Of a stretch of 64,000 nucleotides of DNA, positions 8,530 through 16,625 are shown one piece after another (the first letter of the stretch is position 1; each line of letters begins with the position of its first letter). The DNA is taken from assembly GCA_036376915.1 (NCBI GenBank), contig DASUZK010000114.1, forward strand, positions 22,471-86,470, written 5' to 3'. Both the position numbers and the translations under genes were made by a program. Below the pieces are notes generated by a model that saw nothing but the letters and a program-made list of their open reading frames with translations, did not search any database and was not told where the DNA came from. This stretch comes from VRUE01 sp036376915. Lineage in GTDB: Bacteria > Actinomycetota > Thermoleophilia > Solirubrobacterales > 70-9.

Positions 8530-9021
8530 TTGCTCACAAAACGCACATATTTCATCCCTGTCCTGATCGCCTGCATCGCCTTCCCCGCGGTCGCTCTCGC
8601 GACCACCGGCGACGGTCCCGCGCCTCCACGGGTCGGCGTGGCCGACGCGGTGCCCATCAAGATCGGCGCCCTGCAGCGCCCGGTCGCCCGCTTCCACAAG
8701 ACGATCAGCGCCACCGTCAAGCGCATGGAGGCCAAGCGCCGCGCCGAAGCTCGCCGCGAACGACGTGAGCTCTACGCAACTCTCCCAGGAGGCGTCTCGC
8801 AGGAAACCCTCGAGGCCATCGCCGCCTGCGAGTCCGGCGGCGATCCCACGATCGTCTCCTCTGACGGCACCTACCGAGGCAAGTACCAGTTCAGCATCAG
8901 CACCTGGGAATCCGTCGGCGGCTCCGGTGACCCGGCAGCTGCTCCAGAGCAGGAGCAGGATTACCGCGCCGCCCTCCTCTATGCCGCTTCGGGCTCGAGT
9001 CCCTGGCCTATCTGCGGCTGA
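8530..9021 (+). CDS. secreted transglycosylase-like / resuscitation-promoting-factor-like protein, 163 aa
   Basis: A signal peptide or N-terminal anchor (residues 1-24, IPVLIACIAFPAVALA) is followed by a charged helical linker and a C-terminal Rpf-type lysozyme-like domain: ETLEAIAACESGGDP with the catalytic Glu, and GKYQFSISTWESVGG. Such proteins cleave peptidoglycan during growth or exit from dormancy. The start TTG 8530 gives a complete signal sequence; no ATG/GTG is available in frame nearby. The 187-bp leader upstream shows no riboswitch I can recognise. Confidence 0.78.
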   Translation: MLTKRTYFIPVLIACIAFPAVALATTGDGPAPPRVGVADAVPIKIGALQRPVARFHKTISATVKRMEAKRRAEARRERRELYATLPGGVSQETLEAIAACESGGDPTIVSSDGTYRGKYQFSISTWESVGGSGDPAAAPEQEQDYRAALLYAASGSSPWPICG

Positions 9022-9081
9022 TCCGAGGGCTGGAATCCAAAGAGGGCTTGGGTGCCCGGTCCCTCCCCTACGATCACGGCG

Positions 9082-9927
9082 ATGAGCGAGGCTGTTCCCA
9101 CTCCCGATCCAAGAGGCCCGACTCGAAAACCCCCTCGTGAGGCGATCGCCGAGGCCAAGGTCAAGGCACCGACGCGAGGGAACAGGAAGCTCGAGGGCTT
9201 CCTCGACGCCGTCAACGGCGACGAGCAGGTGCGGGCGTGGTGGTACATGGCCCAGGTCCATGCCGAGCGGCTGGGGATGTCGGACCATTCCTGGGTCCAC
9301 ACCCAGATCGTGCTCAACATCGCCTTGCGCCTACTGCGCCTGCTGTGCAAGGCCGGGGTGGAGCCGGCGGTCGTCGCCGACCACGGGATGTCGCCGCGGG
9401 ACGCCGAGGTCGTCGTCGCGGGTGGCGCCCTGCTGCACGACGTCGGCATGTCGATCCATCGGGTCGACCACGAGGCCTACAGCCTCTTCCTCGCCGGCGG
9501 CGCGCTCGAGCGGCTGCTCGCGGATTGCTATCGCGAGCCGGAGCGCACCGTCGTCGCCTCGGAGATCCTGCACGCGATCATCGGCCACCGCCGCCGCGGC
9601 GAGCCCTACACGCTGGAGGCGGGGGTGGTCAGGGTCGCCGACGCGCTCGACATGGCACAGGGCCGCACCCGGATCCCGCTGGAAGCGGGACAGGAGGGCA
9701 TCCACTCGATCTCGGCCGCGGCCATCGACGAGGTCAGGATCGAGGCGGGGGAGACGCGTCCGCTGCGGATCGAGATCGAGCTGAACAACTCCGCTGGCAT
9801 CTTCCAGGTCGACGACCTGCTGGCGACGAAGATCCGCGACACCCCCCTGGAGGGCAAGGTCGAAGTCCTCGCCAAGATCGAGGGGGAGACGGAGAAACGC
9901 CTCCTGAGTGGCTTCAGGCTGGACTAA
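9082..9927 (+). CDS. HD-domain metal-dependent phosphohydrolase, 281 aa
   Basis: The HD domain shows HSWVHTQIVLNIALRLLRLL, HDVGMS (metal-binding HD pair) and HAIIGHRRRGEPYTLEAGVVRVADALDM. The last His and Asp complete the usual metal site. The C-terminal third is a beta-rich domain without a match I know. The true start is ATG 9082, with TACGAT 7 nt upstream; an in-frame GTG at 9052 would place the -10 hexamer inside the gene. The substrate is likely a phosphorylated nucleotide or similar, but this is unproven. Confidence 0.8.
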   Translation: MSEAVPTPDPRGPTRKPPREAIAEAKVKAPTRGNRKLEGFLDAVNGDEQVRAWWYMAQVHAERLGMSDHSWVHTQIVLNIALRLLRLLCKAGVEPAVVADHGMSPRDAEVVVAGGALLHDVGMSIHRVDHEAYSLFLAGGALERLLADCYREPERTVVASEILHAIIGHRRRGEPYTLEAGVVRVADALDMAQGRTRIPLEAGQEGIHSISAAAIDEVRIEAGETRPLRIEIELNNSAGIFQVDDLLATKIRDTPLEGKVEVLAKIEGETEKRLLSGFRLD

Positions 9928-9932
9928 AAGGT

Positions 9933-10190
9933 CTAGCTGAACCGGTCGAGGTCATAGCGGCGCAGTTCTTTGCGCTTCTCGAGGCGGCCCTGGACCACCG
10001 AGAGCACGATCACGAGGATCGCGAAGAAGGCGATCACGCCGAAGCAGAAGAAGGTCACGGTCTTGTCGGTCGTCGGGCCGGCGAGGCCGACGCCGTTCTC
10101 GGCCAGCGCCACAGGCGCGACCAGCAGCAGCGAGAGCAGCGCGGCGCCGAGTGCCGCGAGAGCTTTGGCTGGGCGAGAGGGAGCCTTCAA
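9933..10190 (-). CDS. small exported/membrane protein, 85 aa
   Basis: The N-terminus is signal-like (residues ~7-30, ALAALGAALLSLLLVAPVAL, AxA-type end). A transmembrane helix follows (~44-66, TFFCFGVIAFFAILVIVLSV), then a basic cytoplasmic tail KRKELRRYDL. No family recognised. TTG 10190 is used because TAGATT lies 9 nt upstream on the minus strand. The promoter abuts the left arm of the 10.2-kb palindrome. Confidence 0.6.
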   Translation of the reverse strand: MKAPSRPAKALAALGAALLSLLLVAPVALAENGVGLAGPTTDKTVTFFCFGVIAFFAILVIVLSVVQGRLEKRKELRRYDLDRFS

Positions 10191-10204
10191 GGTTCCGCAA
10201 ATCT

Positions 10205-10312
10205 AGCGCAAGGGACGGGCATCCCCGGAGGAAACATTGGAGCCCGCCTTGGCCAGGACCCTGAAGGCGGTTCCTATGCGGGGTTTCCGCAGGGATGCCC
10301 GTCCCTTGCGCT
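10205..10312. repeat. 108-bp intergenic palindrome between divergent promoters
   Basis: The outer arms, 10205-10225 and 10292-10312, are perfect 21-bp inverted copies (AGCGCAAGGGACGGGCATCC...). Inside lie two nested stems, GGAAAC/GTTTCC and CCGCCTT/AAGGCGG, so the whole unit can fold into a cruciform or long hairpin. The -10 elements of the divergent genes (10200-10205 minus, 10316-10321 plus) sit just outside the two arms, so both promoters share the same upstream sequence. Size and architecture resemble the elements at 25.4 and 40.2 kb, but the sequence differs. Confidence 0.85.
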
Positions 10313-10329
10313 CCATAGGATGCGCCGCG

Positions 10330-11145
10330 ATGAGCGCCCTCGAAGCCATCGTCCTCGGCCTCGTGCAGGGGCTGACCGAGTTCCTGCCGATCTCCTCCAG
10401 CGGGCACCTGCGAATCGTGCCGGCGCTGCTCGGCTGGCCCGATCCAGGTGCCGGGTTCACCGCCGTGATCCAGCTCGGGACGATGGCGGCGGTTCTGATC
10501 TACTTCCGCGCCGACCTATGGCGGATCGCAGCTGCGTGGCTGCGTGAATTGCGGGTGCCGATTCGCCAGGGCAGCCAAGACGCGAAGTTGGGCTGGTTCA
10601 TCGTCTTGGGGACGATCCCGATCTCGATCTTCGGCTTCCTCTTCAGCGATCAGATCGAGTCGGGTGCGCGCAGCCTCTACCTGATCGGCTCGGCGCTCAT
10701 CCTCTTTTCGTTCGTCATGGTTCTCGCCGAGCGGGTCGGCACCCGGCAGCGAGCCCTGACCGAGATGAACGGTCGCGACGGGCTGTTCGTCGGGATGGCC
10801 CAGGCGCTGGCCCTCATCCCCGGTGTCTCACGCTCGGGGGCGACCATCTCGGCCGGCCTGTTTCGCGGTTTCGACCGAGTAGCCGCGGCGCGATACTCGT
10901 TCCTGCTCTCGGTGCCGGCCGTGGTCCTGAGTGGCCTCTTCGAGCTGCGCAAGATCGGCGAGGATGGCAGTCCCTCGGTGGGGGTGACCGCGATCGCCAC
11001 GCTTGTCGCCTTCGTCTCCGGCTACCTGGCGATCGCCTGGCTGCTTCGCTACCTCAGCACCCACACGCTGGAGATCTTCGTCGTCTATCGGATCGCCTTG
11101 GGCGTGCTGACTCTGGCGCTGGCGGGGACCGGTGCGATCAGCTAG
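10330..11145 (+). CDS. uppP: undecaprenyl-diphosphatase, 271 aa
   Basis: This BacA/UppP-family membrane enzyme recycles undecaprenyl pyrophosphate for cell-wall synthesis. Conserved motifs are GLVQGLTEFLPISSSGH near the N-terminus and PGVSRSGATI around residue 160, each carrying catalytic residues. About eight hydrophobic helices are visible. ATG 10330 aligns with family N-termini and has TAGGAT 8 nt upstream. The frame is open earlier, but only through the palindrome. Confidence 0.95.
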   Translation: MSALEAIVLGLVQGLTEFLPISSSGHLRIVPALLGWPDPGAGFTAVIQLGTMAAVLIYFRADLWRIAAAWLRELRVPIRQGSQDAKLGWFIVLGTIPISIFGFLFSDQIESGARSLYLIGSALILFSFVMVLAERVGTRQRALTEMNGRDGLFVGMAQALALIPGVSRSGATISAGLFRGFDRVAAARYSFLLSVPAVVLSGLFELRKIGEDGSPSVGVTAIATLVAFVSGYLAIAWLLRYLSTHTLEIFVVYRIALGVLTLALAGTGAIS

Positions 11146-11160
11146 CGGCTCCAGAAATGG

Positions 11161-11188
11161 CGAACGGCCCGGGGCAGCGGGCCGTTCG
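11161..11188 (+). terminator. terminator-like hairpin after uppP
   Basis: A 10-bp perfect stem, CGAACGGCCC / GGGCCGTTCG, with an 8-nt loop begins 16 nt after the uppP stop. No clear T tract follows, as is common in GC-rich actinobacteria. Confidence 0.6.
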
Positions 11189-11304
11189 CGGTGACGAGAG
11201 AGGAGTCTCGTGCAGCAGAGTCTGCCGGGGGACCGGACCCGCGGGTGAACATCCAGAGAAACCGGTTTCGAGGCCCTACCGATTCCCCGCAATTTCGGTG
11301 CTTT

Positions 11305-11326
11305 CACTTGTGAAAATCCTGTAATC
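11305..11326 (-). promoter_or_regulatory. candidate PHO box before the response-regulator gene
   Basis: On the minus strand two adjacent 11-mers read GATTACAGGAT and TTTCACAAGTG. They share the core YACA at 11-bp spacing with the tandem repeats before pstS (TTTYACATCCT). A good -10 (TACAAT, about 11366) follows before the TTG start at 11422. Assignment to PhoB/PhoP-type binding is inference. Confidence 0.45.
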
Positions 11327-11421
11327 GCAAGGGTTTTCCGCGAGCGGACGTCGCCGGGGGCGCATACAATCCCGCTGTTGCCGCGCAAGGGCACAGCTCC
11401 GTCAGCAACGGCGTCCTCCAC

Positions 11422-12231
11422 TTGAACCCACAGCAGACCATCCGGCTCGCGGTAATCGACGAGGACAGCGGTTTCGTCACCGTCCTCTCGAAGCGCACCG
11501 AGGCCGCCGGGTGGCAGCAGCGGGTCCTGACCAGCGCGATCCCGCCCGACGAGCTGGTGGCGATGAAGCTGAACGCGTTGCTGATCGACCTCTCGGTGCT
11601 TGGCGACGAAGCCTGGAGCTACCTGGAGCGAGTCTGCGGGATGCTGCCCGGCCTCGGCGTGGTCGTCTGCGCCAGCCGCTCCACGGTGGCCCAGCGGGTG
11701 CGGGCGCTGCGCCTCGGTGTCGACGACTGGATCGGCAAGCCCTGCCATCCCGAGGAGGTGATGGCGCGAATCGAAGCGGTATCGCGTCGCCGTCGCCGCG
11801 GGCGCAGCGTCGAGGCCGGTCCGCTGGTCGCCGGCGAGCTGGAGATTCGCGCCGACCAGTTTCAGGCCTTTGTCGGTGACGGCAGCCTCGACCTCACCCG
11901 GCGTGAGTTCGAGTTGCTCCAGCTCCTCGCTGACGCCAAGGGCCAGGTGCTAGAGCGCGAGGCGATCTACCAGCGCGTCTGGGGCTACGCGATGGCCCAC
12001 GGCGACCGCTCCGTCGACGTCTTCATCCGCAAGCTGCGCCAGAAGCTCGAGAAGCGCTCGCCCGGGTGGGGCTACATCCACACCCACTTCGGCGTCGGCT
12101 ACCGCTTCGACCCGGAGCCAGCCGAGGGGGTCGAGCCGGCGACGCCTGCCCCGGAGCCCGTTGCATCGGCCGAGGCTCCGTCCGGCACCGCGAACTCACA
12201 AGTAGTTCAAAGCAGCGTTACGCCCGCGTAG
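11422..12231 (+). CDS. OmpR/PhoB-family response regulator, 269 aa
   Basis: The receiver domain (1-125) has the acidic cluster IDED, the phospho-acceptor Asp in LLIDLSVL and the conserved Lys in GKPCHPEE. The winged-helix DNA-binding domain (~135-235) has LTRREFELLQLLA, RSVDVFIRKLRQKLE and GVGYRF. The C-terminal ~35 residues are Pro/Ala/Glu-rich and disordered. Its position directly before pstS-pstCAB-phoU makes it a likely phosphate-starvation regulator. No histidine kinase gene is next to it. The start TTG 11422 is the best available; no SD is seen. Confidence 0.88.
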   Translation: MNPQQTIRLAVIDEDSGFVTVLSKRTEAAGWQQRVLTSAIPPDELVAMKLNALLIDLSVLGDEAWSYLERVCGMLPGLGVVVCASRSTVAQRVRALRLGVDDWIGKPCHPEEVMARIEAVSRRRRRGRSVEAGPLVAGELEIRADQFQAFVGDGSLDLTRREFELLQLLADAKGQVLEREAIYQRVWGYAMAHGDRSVDVFIRKLRQKLEKRSPGWGYIHTHFGVGYRFDPEPAEGVEPATPAPEPVASAEAPSGTANSQVVQSSVTPA

Positions 12232-12267
12232 CCGCGCCCGCGCCGGTCGTGGCGATCTTCGCTCGCG

Positions 12268-12419
12268 ATGCTGGAGATCCGCCCTGAGGAGCACGCGGCG
12301 TTGGTCGATGGACGGCCTCTCGGCCCGACTATGCGCGAAGCTGAGCAAAGCCCTTCCGGGAAAAGAGCCTGATTCACACCTATAGCGGCATCGGCTATCG
12401 CTTCTCGCTGGACGGCTGA
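12268..12419 (+). pseudogene. remnant of a second OmpR/PhoB-type response regulator (DNA-binding domain)
   Basis: ATG 12268 opens with LEIRPEEHAALVDGRPLG, the start of a PhoB-type effector domain. It continues into KLSKALPGK and, one frame over, LIHTYSGIGYRFSLDG followed by TGA at 12417, the classic wing and end of such a domain. The helix-turn-helix core between these parts is missing and at least one frameshift is needed. It is therefore a decayed gene copy rather than a short real protein. Upstream bases (12220-12267) still resemble an Arg-rich inter-domain linker. Confidence 0.6.
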
Positions 12420-12512
12420 GCCACGCCGCAAAGCGAACTAGATTTCTTATATCGTTTTCGAATCTTTGAGCCACTGACAGCAAGGACGTTTGCGATTCTC
12501 CTCTCGGTCACG

Positions 12513-13577
12513 GTGCTGGGGATAGGCATCGCGGCCTGCGGCAGCGATGCCAACGGCGGCGATTCGCCTAGCGGCGCGGGCGGCGCTTCGTCCGGCGACA
12601 CCGAAGGCCAGATCGTCGGCGCCGGGTCCGATGCACAGGGGCTCGCACAGGAAATCTGGACACGTGGATTCAAACCAGCCTCCGGGGAATCGATCTCCTA
12701 CGAGGCGGTCGGCTCGGAGGAGGGCCGTCGGCGTTTCATCGAGGGAGAGGTCGCTTTTGCCGGCAGCGACACACCGCTTGAAGGGGACGAGCTTGCCGAA
12801 GCCGCCGAACGCTGCGAACCGGGCGAACTGATCGAGCTTCCCGCCTACATCTCGCCGATAGTCATCTTCCCCAACCTCAAACTCACGGCGATGGAACTTT
12901 CACCGCAGACGTTGGCAAAGGTCTTCAACGGGGAAATCACTCGCTGGGACGATCAGGAGATCCAGCGGGAAAACCCGACTATCGGCCCGATCGGGCTCCC
13001 GCCCAAGCTGGCCATCGAGCCGGTTGGCCTCTCCGAGGAGCCAGCGATGACCGAGCAGGTAACCGCCTACCTCGCCTACGAGGCCCCGCGTGTCTGGGAC
13101 TACGGAACGACGGAGGACTGGCCGATCGACGGAAGCGAGACCGCGACGGACGTGGTGAACGTTGGCGAAGTGGTCGGGGCGCAAGCCGGCAGGGTCGGCT
13201 ACGTCGACCTCAGCCACGTCGGGCAGCTGTTCGGAGTGACCCGGCTCGCCGCCCGAGGTGGGTTCTTCGTCGAACCGACTGCGCAGACCACCACGGCGAG
13301 ACTTGAAAATGCGCATCTGGACACGGCGCTCAGCAAGGGACCGCGGATGCTCCCGGTCGAGCTGGAGCAGAAGGTGCCGCCGGGGTCCTACCCGCTCGTC
13401 CTGGTTTCTTACTTGATCGCCTGCACCGCATACGACTCGGATAGCGAAGCCGCTGCCGTGGACGCATACCTCAAGTACGTGGTCGGCCGCAAGGGTCAGG
13501 AAGCCTCTGCGCAGGAAGCCGGGACGGCCTACGCGCCGCCCTGGCTGCGAAGGAAGACCTTCGCAGCCGTCGATTGA
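12513..13577 (+). CDS. PstS-like phosphate-binding lipoprotein, 354 aa from GTG
   Basis: The product resembles periplasmic/extracellular phosphate-binding proteins: FAGSDTPL, IVIFPNLKLT, LAKVFNGEITRWDD and GSYPLVLVSYLIAC. The lipobox GIAACGSD lies only 10 residues after GTG 12513, too close for a working signal peptide. The frame is open upstream and would supply TARTFAILLSVTVLGIG before the lipobox if translation began at CTG 12474, so an unusual start is likely. It precedes a second, orthodox pstS. Phosphate is the probable ligand, but an alternative oxyanion is possible. Confidence 0.75.
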   Translation: MLGIGIAACGSDANGGDSPSGAGGASSGDTEGQIVGAGSDAQGLAQEIWTRGFKPASGESISYEAVGSEEGRRRFIEGEVAFAGSDTPLEGDELAEAAERCEPGELIELPAYISPIVIFPNLKLTAMELSPQTLAKVFNGEITRWDDQEIQRENPTIGPIGLPPKLAIEPVGLSEEPAMTEQVTAYLAYEAPRVWDYGTTEDWPIDGSETATDVVNVGEVVGAQAGRVGYVDLSHVGQLFGVTRLAARGGFFVEPTAQTTTARLENAHLDTALSKGPRMLPVELEQKVPPGSYPLVLVSYLIACTAYDSDSEAAAVDAYLKYVVGRKGQEASAQEAGTAYAPPWLRRKTFAAVD

Positions 13578-13604
13578 CGCGATTTACGTAGCCGAAGTCG
13601 CGTC

Positions 13605-13637
13605 TTTTACATCCTTTTCACATCCTCGACACAGGCG
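13605..13637 (+). promoter_or_regulatory. candidate PHO box upstream of pstS
   Basis: Two tandem 11-mers, TTTTACATCCT (13605-13615) and TTTCACATCCT (13616-13626), match at 10 of 11 positions. A weaker third unit CGACACAGGCG follows in register. The 11-bp period and TTCACA core resemble actinobacterial PHO boxes. The site lies about 90 bp before the pstS start. Confidence 0.6.
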
Positions 13638-13727
13638 GGTAACAAGCTGCCTGGGTGACCGCTGCGAGGGTGCGACGTCAGCGGCCGCAGGGCCGTCCAC
13701 TGGAGTGAACGACGAGAAGGAGACAGA

Positions 13728-14684
13728 GTGATTAGCTCTAGATTGCTCGTGGTCCTCGCCTCTGCTGCCGTCCTGGCGGTCGGGGTCGCGGCCTGCGGCA
13801 GCGACGACGAAAGCACGGCCGGCGGCAGCAGCGACCTCTCGGGGTCGATTCGCATCGACGGGTCCAGCACGGTGGGGCCGCTCACCGAGGCGGTTGCCGA
13901 GCAGTTCGAATCCGAAAACTCCGGCGTCAAGGTGACGGTTGGTACCTCGGGCACCGGCGGCGGCTTCGAAAAGTTCTGCGCCGGCGAGACCTCGATATCC
14001 GACGCTTCGCGTGCGATCGAGCCCGAAGAGGTCGAAGCCTGCGAGAAGAAGGGCATCGAGTTCGAGGAGGTGCGGGTCGCGACCGACGCCCTCACGATCG
14101 TCGTCAACCCCGAGAACCCGGTCAACTGCCTCACCGTCGATCAGCTGGGTGCCGTTTGGGGCCCGGACTCCAAGCTCGACAACTGGAGCCAGATTCCCGG
14201 CCTGCAAGAGGAATTCGACGAGGAGCTGGCGCTCTTCGGCCCGGGCACGGACTCCGGCACGTTCGACTACTTCACCGAGGAAATCAACGGTGAGGAGGGC
14301 GCCTCGCGCAAGGACTACAACAACGTCGGCGAGAACGACAACGCCACCGTCACCGGCGTCGAGGGCGCCCCGGGCGGCATGGGCTACTTCGGCTACTCCT
14401 TCTACCAGGAGAACGAAGACGCCCTGAAGGCGCTTGAAGTCGACGGAGGCAAAGGCTGCGTCGCCCCCTCGGCGGAAACCGCCCAGAACGACGAATACGT
14501 GCCGCTCAGCCGGCCGCTCCTCATCTACCCCAGCGCCGAAGCGCTGGAAAAGCCCGAGGTGAAGGCGTTCGTCGACTACTACCTCGACAACGTCAACGAA
14601 GTCGCCGAAGCCGTCGGCTTCATCCCGCTGACCGAAGAGCAGCTGGAAGCGTCCAAGGACGCGACCGCGACTCTGACCGAATAG
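13728..14684 (+). CDS. pstS: phosphate ABC transporter substrate-binding lipoprotein, 318 aa
   Basis: A lipoprotein signal (LLVVLASAAVLAVGVAAC, lipobox Cys at ~23) is followed by the PstS fold: IDGSSTVGPLTEAVAEQF, GTSGTGGGFEKFC, SDASRAI and GPGTDSGTFDYF are phosphate-binding loops. It captures phosphate outside the cell and passes it to PstCA. A clear SD AAGGAG precedes GTG 13728. It begins the pstSCAB-phoU operon; gaps to pstC are 21 nt. A PHO-box-like repeat lies upstream. Confidence 0.95.
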   Translation: MISSRLLVVLASAAVLAVGVAACGSDDESTAGGSSDLSGSIRIDGSSTVGPLTEAVAEQFESENSGVKVTVGTSGTGGGFEKFCAGETSISDASRAIEPEEVEACEKKGIEFEEVRVATDALTIVVNPENPVNCLTVDQLGAVWGPDSKLDNWSQIPGLQEEFDEELALFGPGTDSGTFDYFTEEINGEEGASRKDYNNVGENDNATVTGVEGAPGGMGYFGYSFYQENEDALKALEVDGGKGCVAPSAETAQNDEYVPLSRPLLIYPSAEALEKPEVKAFVDYYLDNVNEVAEAVGFIPLTEEQLEASKDATATLTE

Positions 14685-14705
14685 GCGAGGAGGAAGCGAC
14701 CCGCG

Positions 14706-15674
14706 GTGGAGGCAAGGACGGCAGCCGGCGAGCCGATGGGGGGAGGACCCCCCCGTCGGCTCCAGGCCGGCAGTCCTCGCTACGGCGAGAAGGCGATCAA
14801 GGGCCTTCTCGCCGCCTGCGGCGCCCTCTCCGTCCTCACCACCACGGCGATCGTCTTTTCTCTTCTCGGGCCGACGATCGGCTTCTTCGAGATCGTCCCG
14901 GCTAAGGAATTCTTCTTCGAGGTCGACTGGACGCCGCAGTTCGAGCCGCCAAGCTTCGGCGTGCTGGCGATCGTCGCCGGCACCCTCAACGTGACCCTCT
15001 GGGCGATGCTGTTCGCGGCCCCGATCGGCCTCGGCACCGCGGTCTACCTCAGCCAGTACGCCAGTCCCCGGGTGCGCAAGACGGTCAAGCCGGTGCTCGA
15101 GATCCTCGCCGGCATCCCCACGGTGGCGATCGGCATCTTCGCCCTCACCTTCATCCTGCCCGAGGTCATCCAGCCGCTCTGGCCGGGCGAGTTCCTCGGC
15201 GGTGCCGTCGGCAAGCCGTTCATGGCCCTTGCCGCCAGCCTCGGCCTCGGCCTGATGGTGGTGCCGATCATCGCTTCGATCTCCGACGACGCGATGTCGG
15301 CTGTGCCCCGCGGGCTGTCAGAGGGCGCCTACGCGCTTGGCGCGACGAGGGCCAAGGTGGCGGTGAGGGTGATCTTCCCGGCGGCGCTCTCGGGCATCGT
15401 CGCCTCGGTGGTGCTGGCGATCTCGCGCGCCCTCGGCGAGACGATGATCGTCCTCATCGCCGCCGGCTCGACCCCAAACCCCACCTTCAACCCGGTCGAG
15501 TCGATCCAGACGATGACCGCCTACATCGCCACCACGGCGACGGGCGACATCGCGGTCGGCACGATCGACTACAAGTCGGTCTTCGCTGTCGGCGCCGTCC
15601 TCTTCGTCCTAACCCTGGCGATGAACGCGATCAGCATCAGGCTCACTCGCCGCTACCGCGAGGTCTACGAGTGA
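14706..15674 (+). CDS. pstC: phosphate ABC transporter permease PstC, 322 aa
   Basis: This membrane subunit has about six helices and the permease loop EGAYALGATRAKVAVRVIFP contacting the ATPase, plus GETMIVLIAAG. The cytoplasmic N-terminus of ~35 residues is Gly/Arg-rich. Gene order pstS-C-A-B-phoU is standard. GTG 14706 is the likely start. Its stop overlaps the pstA start (GTGATG), implying coupled translation and stoichiometric production. Confidence 0.94.
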   Translation: MEARTAAGEPMGGGPPRRLQAGSPRYGEKAIKGLLAACGALSVLTTTAIVFSLLGPTIGFFEIVPAKEFFFEVDWTPQFEPPSFGVLAIVAGTLNVTLWAMLFAAPIGLGTAVYLSQYASPRVRKTVKPVLEILAGIPTVAIGIFALTFILPEVIQPLWPGEFLGGAVGKPFMALAASLGLGLMVVPIIASISDDAMSAVPRGLSEGAYALGATRAKVAVRVIFPAALSGIVASVVLAISRALGETMIVLIAAGSTPNPTFNPVESIQTMTAYIATTATGDIAVGTIDYKSVFAVGAVLFVLTLAMNAISIRLTRRYREVYE

Positions 15675-16615
15675 TGGCCGGCTCCGAGACGGCCAGTCCA
15701 CGCAACCGCCTGGCGGTCGCCGGCGCCCGCGCGACCACGGCGGCGATGCTGCGCGATCAGCCGCGCGGCGACGTGATTCGCAACGCCGTCTTCGCGGGGC
15801 TGCTCCTGCTCGCCGTCCTGATCGCGCTGGCCGGGCTCCTCGCCCTCCTGATCCAGGCCTTCGTCGAAGGTGCCCCGGCGCTGAGCACCAATCTCTTCAC
15901 CAACCCCCCCTCGACGATCTTCCCGGAGAAAGCGGGGTTCCGGCCGGCGATCATCGGCTCCCTGGAGCTGATCGCGGGCGTGATCGCCTTCGTCGTCCCG
16001 GTCGGGATCGGGGCGGCGATCTATCTCGAGGAGTACGCCGACAAGACCCGCTGGTGGAACCGGCTGATCGAGGTCAACATCCAGAACCTCGCGGCGGTGC
16101 CCTCGATCATCTACGGCATCCTCGGCCTCGCCTTCATCGTCCGCGGGCCGCTCGACCTCGGCTTCATCCTCGTCGCCGGCTCGCTGACGCTGGCCCTGCT
16201 GGTGCTGCCGATGGTGATCATCGTCTCCCGCGAGGCGATCAAGGCGGTGCCCGACTCGATCCGCCAGGGCTCGCTGGCGCTCGGCGCGACCCAGTGGCAG
16301 ACGATCCGCAGGCAGGTGCTGCCGGCCTCGATCCCGGGGATCGCCACCGGCGTCATCCTCGCCGTCTCCCGGGCCCTGGGAGAGACGGCGCCGCTGCTGC
16401 TCGTCGGTGCCACCGTCTTCGTCACCTTCGACCCGACGCCGTTCTCGCCCGACGGCTACTCGGCGATGCCGGTGCAGATCTTCAACTACGCCGTGCGCCC
16501 GCAGGAGGAGTTCCGGGAGCTCGCCTTCGCGGGGATCATCGTGCTGCTCCTCGTCCTGCTGGTGATGAACTCCTTCGCGATCTGGCTACGAAATCGTTAC
16601 GAGCAGAGATGGTAG
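15671..16615 (+). CDS. pstA: phosphate ABC transporter permease PstA, 314 aa
   Basis: The partner permease shows the EAA-type loop RQGSLALGATQWQTIRRQVLP, GETAPLLLVGATVF and several hydrophobic helices. The ~35-residue N-terminal extension is hydrophilic. Start is GTG 15671 or ATG 15674, both overlapping the pstC stop. It forms the transmembrane channel with PstC. Confidence 0.94.
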   Translation: MMAGSETASPRNRLAVAGARATTAAMLRDQPRGDVIRNAVFAGLLLLAVLIALAGLLALLIQAFVEGAPALSTNLFTNPPSTIFPEKAGFRPAIIGSLELIAGVIAFVVPVGIGAAIYLEEYADKTRWWNRLIEVNIQNLAAVPSIIYGILGLAFIVRGPLDLGFILVAGSLTLALLVLPMVIIVSREAIKAVPDSIRQGSLALGATQWQTIRRQVLPASIPGIATGVILAVSRALGETAPLLLVGATVFVTFDPTPFSPDGYSAMPVQIFNYAVRPQEEFRELAFAGIIVLLLVLLVMNSFAIWLRNRYEQRW

Positions 16616-16625
16616 GTGGGCTAGG

